Assembly: GCA_011009095.1 (NCBI GenBank)
Contig: VTPC01090906.1
Span: forward strand, 63,428-127,427
Direction: 5' to 3'
Length of the DNA: 64,000 nt
Origin: Ignelater luminosus
Lineage: Eukaryota > Arthropoda > Insecta > Coleoptera > Elateridae
Part shown: piece by piece, positions 60,461 through 64,000 of the stretch
Layout of the letters: each line of letters begins with the position of its first letter
Position numbering within the stretch: the first letter of the stretch is position 1
Translations under genes and position numbers: made by a program
The notes under the pieces: model-generated
Told to the model about the DNA's origin: nothing
The model's input: the letters and a program-made list of their open reading frames with translations, nothing else
Database searches by the model: none

Positions 60461-63400
60461 ATTAGAGACTTTGATGAAAATAGTGTCATGTGCATGGGAA
60501 GACTGATACTGACCAACTCTTACGAAATAAATATTAGAGCACACTCACTTTTATAATAATACTGTGGTTAGGTTCACAGAAAACTATGGTCAGTCAAATT
60601 ATTTGAAATAAAGACTGTATTAACTGAAAATCTGGGAAAAGCAAGATTTCAAGTTCACAGTTTACTCAAAATTTGAAAAACTTAAATCCAACACAATAAA
60701 TATCTAATCTAATGGGCGCCGCTGGATTTTCTATTAAACAGGTAAATCTACAAACCTGTATCGCATATTTTTAGAAACTGTAATAAACTAAACATTCATT
60801 TAACAAAGAACAAAGGATGCAACCTGACGAGATTTCTTAAAATTAAAAGAAACTCAAATTTCTCACAATATATAATAATTGTAACTGTATCATGCTGCAA
60901 TTGCAATATGAATGAAATGGGACTACAGAGAAAATTTGCTTCAATTCTAAGCGGGAAAGCTTGAACAGTAATGCATTTAATTTACTTACGATTCTATACT
61001 TTTTAAATTAAACTTTCAATTTTTAGCTGGGTAATTAAGTGACTAAAATCTTAAACTATGAAATAGACAGGTTGATCAAAAAAAAAGTAATTTCTACTTC
61101 CATTCTTAAGCGCTAGATTCCACTAGCTAGAAAAACTAGAAAAAAAAATAATAAAATGGATTATCAAAGAAGCTGTCACACTTTTAATATAAAATTGCCT
61201 TTCTAATGAATTTTCAAAACTGAACTGATACCTATCACAAAAACTGTAATAATAATGTTATAAGAATCCTAATTCAAGTTTTGATATTATTAATAAGGAT
61301 GTTGCATTTGTAGTAGTTGTATATCATTTATTGCCTAGCACGAAAAAAAAGAGTTTTGATTTGATCAAATAAGTCTTTTTTAAGTAAACACGTCTTCCTA
61401 CAAGTTTCTGCTTTCAAAATAGTGCCTACACAAGTGGTCATCCCAACGCAGCGTCGGATCGAATCCGTGAGATCTTTTAATCGGCCGTATGACCACTTTG
61501 ACGCCCTTTCCAAATCATTGAGCTTGACCCCTCATCTCATTGATGATGGTTAGCTTACCGTTTGTTATCAACGTTGTAGGACAAGTCAGTTCTTAAATTT
61601 ATACATTGTTTTAAGCACTTAATTAAACGGAATAATGATACAGATAAAATGGGACTTGTCTAGTTTAGCTTATAAAGTTCAGAAATCAATTTTTTTTTAA
61701 TAATTAATAACGGATATGTCGGAAATGATTTAGTGATATTAAACAAGTGGTGTAACTTTTATATCTTTTTACGTGGAAAGGAATCTAGGCCAGGTATTAG
61801 ACGAATAATTTACTACATTAAGGTAATTTTCCATATTATCCTATTTACATAGACATGAAAGTATTAATACAAAACAAATTGAATTAAAACTGCTGTGGGA
61901 GGATTATAAAGTAGGTTTTGGGGGTCGATTTTATTTTATTTCCTGATATATATATGTATTATTGTAATCGTAATGTATGGAGAAGCGAAACGAGAAAAAA
62001 AGAAAATTTAAATTTTCACATGAAACACAAACAGCCGTGGTGGTAGTTTCATCTGTATTGCCACGGTTAATAAAGACGAAATCATTTAATTAATAATGTA
62101 GTGCTGTTTTAAGCAGCCTTTGAATTTAATTATAATGTAGAATCGTATATTTCGCGTTAACGATGAAGTGTGGAGGTTTCATTAGAAACGACCTAAAATA
62201 ACATTACCAAACACACGCACATACATACATACACGTACATATCTCGAACAAATTATTCTTTTGATAGAGAATAATTAAACAGACAAGTGAAATACTTTAA
62301 AATAAAGCGCTAATCTGACCCTTTGAGTACTTTGTGAAGTTAGCTACAATAACACAAGCAAGTAGAGGGTTTGGGATGCAAGACACCGTGAAATTACACT
62401 AGTGCGGGTTAGGGAAGTTCCCTGGGGCCAAGCGGTCCAACATCCATCTCTCGGGTCACTACCGGACTCGCCGGACAGACCAAATAAACGTGCAGTGGTA
62501 CCAACATATCTTGTTTGACTGAACATTGTTGTTTAATGTCGGTTGGAATATCTATAATGAAATATTCACGCAGTAAATTGTGTAAATACCGAGAATTTAA
62601 TCGCTATGCTCTCGCTACAAAGCCATTTACGATACCTTTAATACCCCGCGGTTAAGGGTGAAACTGGGTATTTTAAAAATTTTAAATGGTTTTTAAATAT
62701 TATTCTCAGTTTTTCTTTATGCGTTTAAACTCATTTTATTTATAACGTTTTAGGCGTAAACTTGTTTTGATTTGTACTTTTATAAAAACCCACGTTTGAT
62801 TCTAGATAAGCGGACATTCATGAAGAAGAGAAAGTTATGCATGTTTACTATAAAATCGGACAAGTTGTAGGTATTTTTTCAATATGCACCTAATAATTAA
62901 AAAACAATTAACGACACAATAACATGCTCGATTAATTATTATGCAACGGCTTAAGAAAAAAACCTTAGGGTATGCGGTTTTAAGATGACGAAATTAGAAA
63001 TTGAATGAAGTCATTTGGAATTGCTAATGACTTACGCTCATTAAAATCGATAGTTAGTGCTACAAGAGAGGAAACCCAAACCAACAAGAAAACAACCTAT
63101 AAACTCCTATCGCCGGCCAGCATAATTAAATATCACACACGAGCTGTTCTCTGATTATAATTCTCTAGTTTTGTGGAAGGTTTACTAAGTAACCAGAAAG
63201 AACTACTTTTGCACTGTTTAAATGTGTCACACATTTATTAAACCTAGCCGGAGGCAGTTTCTTGTTTATCAAAGTGGAAAAAAACAGTAGAAGTAAGTTA
63301 TTAATACGCCGAGTTCTCGTAATCACAGAAACTGGTAAGCTAAAGATCGTATTTTTCAAAAGGTTTCACATGTAACATATTCAAAGAAGAAAGCAAAATT

Positions 63401-63723
63401 TGTTCTTATTTCTTCAACCCAATAGTCGGTTTATTTTTCATTGCATTTTAACAAAACCTCTAAAAACCAACTAGGTTGAGGTTTTACTATAGTTTGTCTA
63501 AAGTTAGCTTACAAGAGCTTTTAACTTATTAAGTATTATGTAAATTCAACACCTGGAGAAAATAATCATTCCGAACTTCCACTCTTTGAAAAACTGTACA
63601 TAAACAATCTGAACAAAGCGTAACTGTATTATGGCGTATTATCCAGATCAATCAGAGAAATTTGATTGTCTCAAGATATTTTTTAATTTAGATATAATTA
63701 TTGCAGCTGTATCAAGCTACAAC
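60461..63723. other. AT-rich stretch without recognised gene
   Basis: No gene I can support in 3.2 kb. A GC-richer island at 62380-62500 with a 60-codon minus frame has no known motif or splice support. Another lies at 61430-61500. Confidence 0.4.
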
Positions 63724-63725
63724 TA

Positions 63726-64000
63726 AAGGGTTTTTCAATAAGAGGTGTTATTTTGAATAGCCCGCTATTTCGGTAGATGTCACTTTTGAAGCTATCATTT
63801 TTTGACATTTGACAAGTAGAAACTACGCCATTAATAAATATGGAACGATACACGCTTCAACAACGCATTGAAATTATTAAAATTCACTATAAAAATGGTG
63901 AAGATTTGGCAGAGACGGTTCGTAAAACTCGAACATTTTTGGGTCACCGTGAAGCACCTTGTCGGACCGCAATACAGAAATTGGTGAAAAAATTCGAGCT
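63726..64000 (+). mobile_element. 5' end of a mariner-type transposon, continues past the window
   Basis: AAGGGTTTTTCAATAAGAGG follows a TA (63724-63725) and would be the 5' inverted repeat. A 110-base leader precedes the transposase ATG at 63840. The right end lies outside the window. Confidence 0.7.
63840..64000 (+). CDS. N-terminus of a mariner-type transposase (DUF4817-like HTH), partial
   Basis: It starts MERYTLQQRIEIIKIHYKNG and stays open for 53 codons to the window edge, with no stop or shift. The pattern YT.Q.R..I...Y..NG, a GHREAPCRTAIQKLVKKFE stretch and the spacing match the N-terminal helix-turn-helix (DUF4817-type) of a mariner-like transposase family common in insects. The DDE core would follow outside the window. 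It is the only transposase frame here without visible damage, so this may be a young copy. Confidence 0.8.
   Translation, partial: MERYTLQQRIEIIKIHYKNGEDLAETVRKTRTFLGHREAPCRTAIQKLVKKFE

Noticed and set aside
61430..61480. GGATCGAATCC B-box-like word followed by TTTT
   Set aside because: No A box at the right distance and no cloverleaf could be drawn.
62344..62526. GC-richer island with a 60-codon minus frame
   Set aside because: No known motif, no splice signals that fit; kept only as an unexplained island.
1..64000. CRISPR arrays, operons, Shine-Dalgarno sites, rho-independent terminators
   Set aside because: The window is eukaryotic; no spaced direct repeats of CRISPR type and no bacterial coding density.

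Overview
This window is eukaryotic, AT-rich, gene-poor DNA, almost certainly from an insect. The evidence is the mix of mobile elements: RTE- and Jockey-type LINEs, piggyBac, a ZMYM1/DUF4371-type hAT, two mariner-type elements and several MITEs. They sit in long AT-rich stretches, with one short, clean, spliced exon. A beetle is my best guess, but the sequence alone does not prove it. There are no bacterial genes, no CRISPR array and no convincing tRNA or rRNA.

Layout. 1-8.76 kb is a graveyard of nested elements: an RTE-type LINE (+), a broken copy of an uncharacterised multi-copy gene family (-), a Jockey-type LINE (+), and a second RTE-type LINE (-) that ends in a (GAA)n tail and carries an 0.8 kb insertion. 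11.3-14.05 kb holds a longer broken copy of the same uncharacterised family (-). 15.9-17.5 kb is a dead piggyBac transposase (-). 18.1-20.4 kb has two MITEs and two LINE fragments; one MITE sits inside a LINE. 20.4-28.7 kb is mostly free of recognisable elements. It contains a GC/CpG-rich block (23.6-24.0 kb) ending at a strong splice-donor sequence, then AT-rich DNA with blocks that look like conserved regulatory DNA. 28.7-32.7 kb has LINE fragments next to a complete hAT insertion with an exact 8-bp target-site duplication. Further LINE remnants lie at 38.9-39.7 (-), 41.7-42.8 (+, with RNase H), 51.25-52.4 (-, with a long GAA/TTC tail and an assembly gap) and 58.8-60.5 kb (-, carrying a MITE). 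A mariner with both inverted repeats is at 48.8-50.1 kb, and a mariner-type element with an open frame starts at 63.7 kb and runs off the end.

The only host-gene signal I can support is an exon at 55,518-55,636 (+). It has a textbook acceptor and donor, one open frame, and an ATG in strong context giving an acidic 32-residue N-terminus. Together with the CpG-rich block and donor at 24.0 kb it suggests, as inference, one plus-strand gene with a first intron of about 31.5 kb. Most LINE pieces downstream of 24 kb are antisense to that gene, as expected for insertions tolerated in introns.

All transposon genes except the one at the right edge are visibly dead (frameshifts, stops, lost catalytic residues). 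The most novel item is the uncharacterised family at 2.1-3.4 and 11.3-14.05 kb, whose C-terminal motifs resemble the acidic motifs of PIN/FEN-type nucleases.
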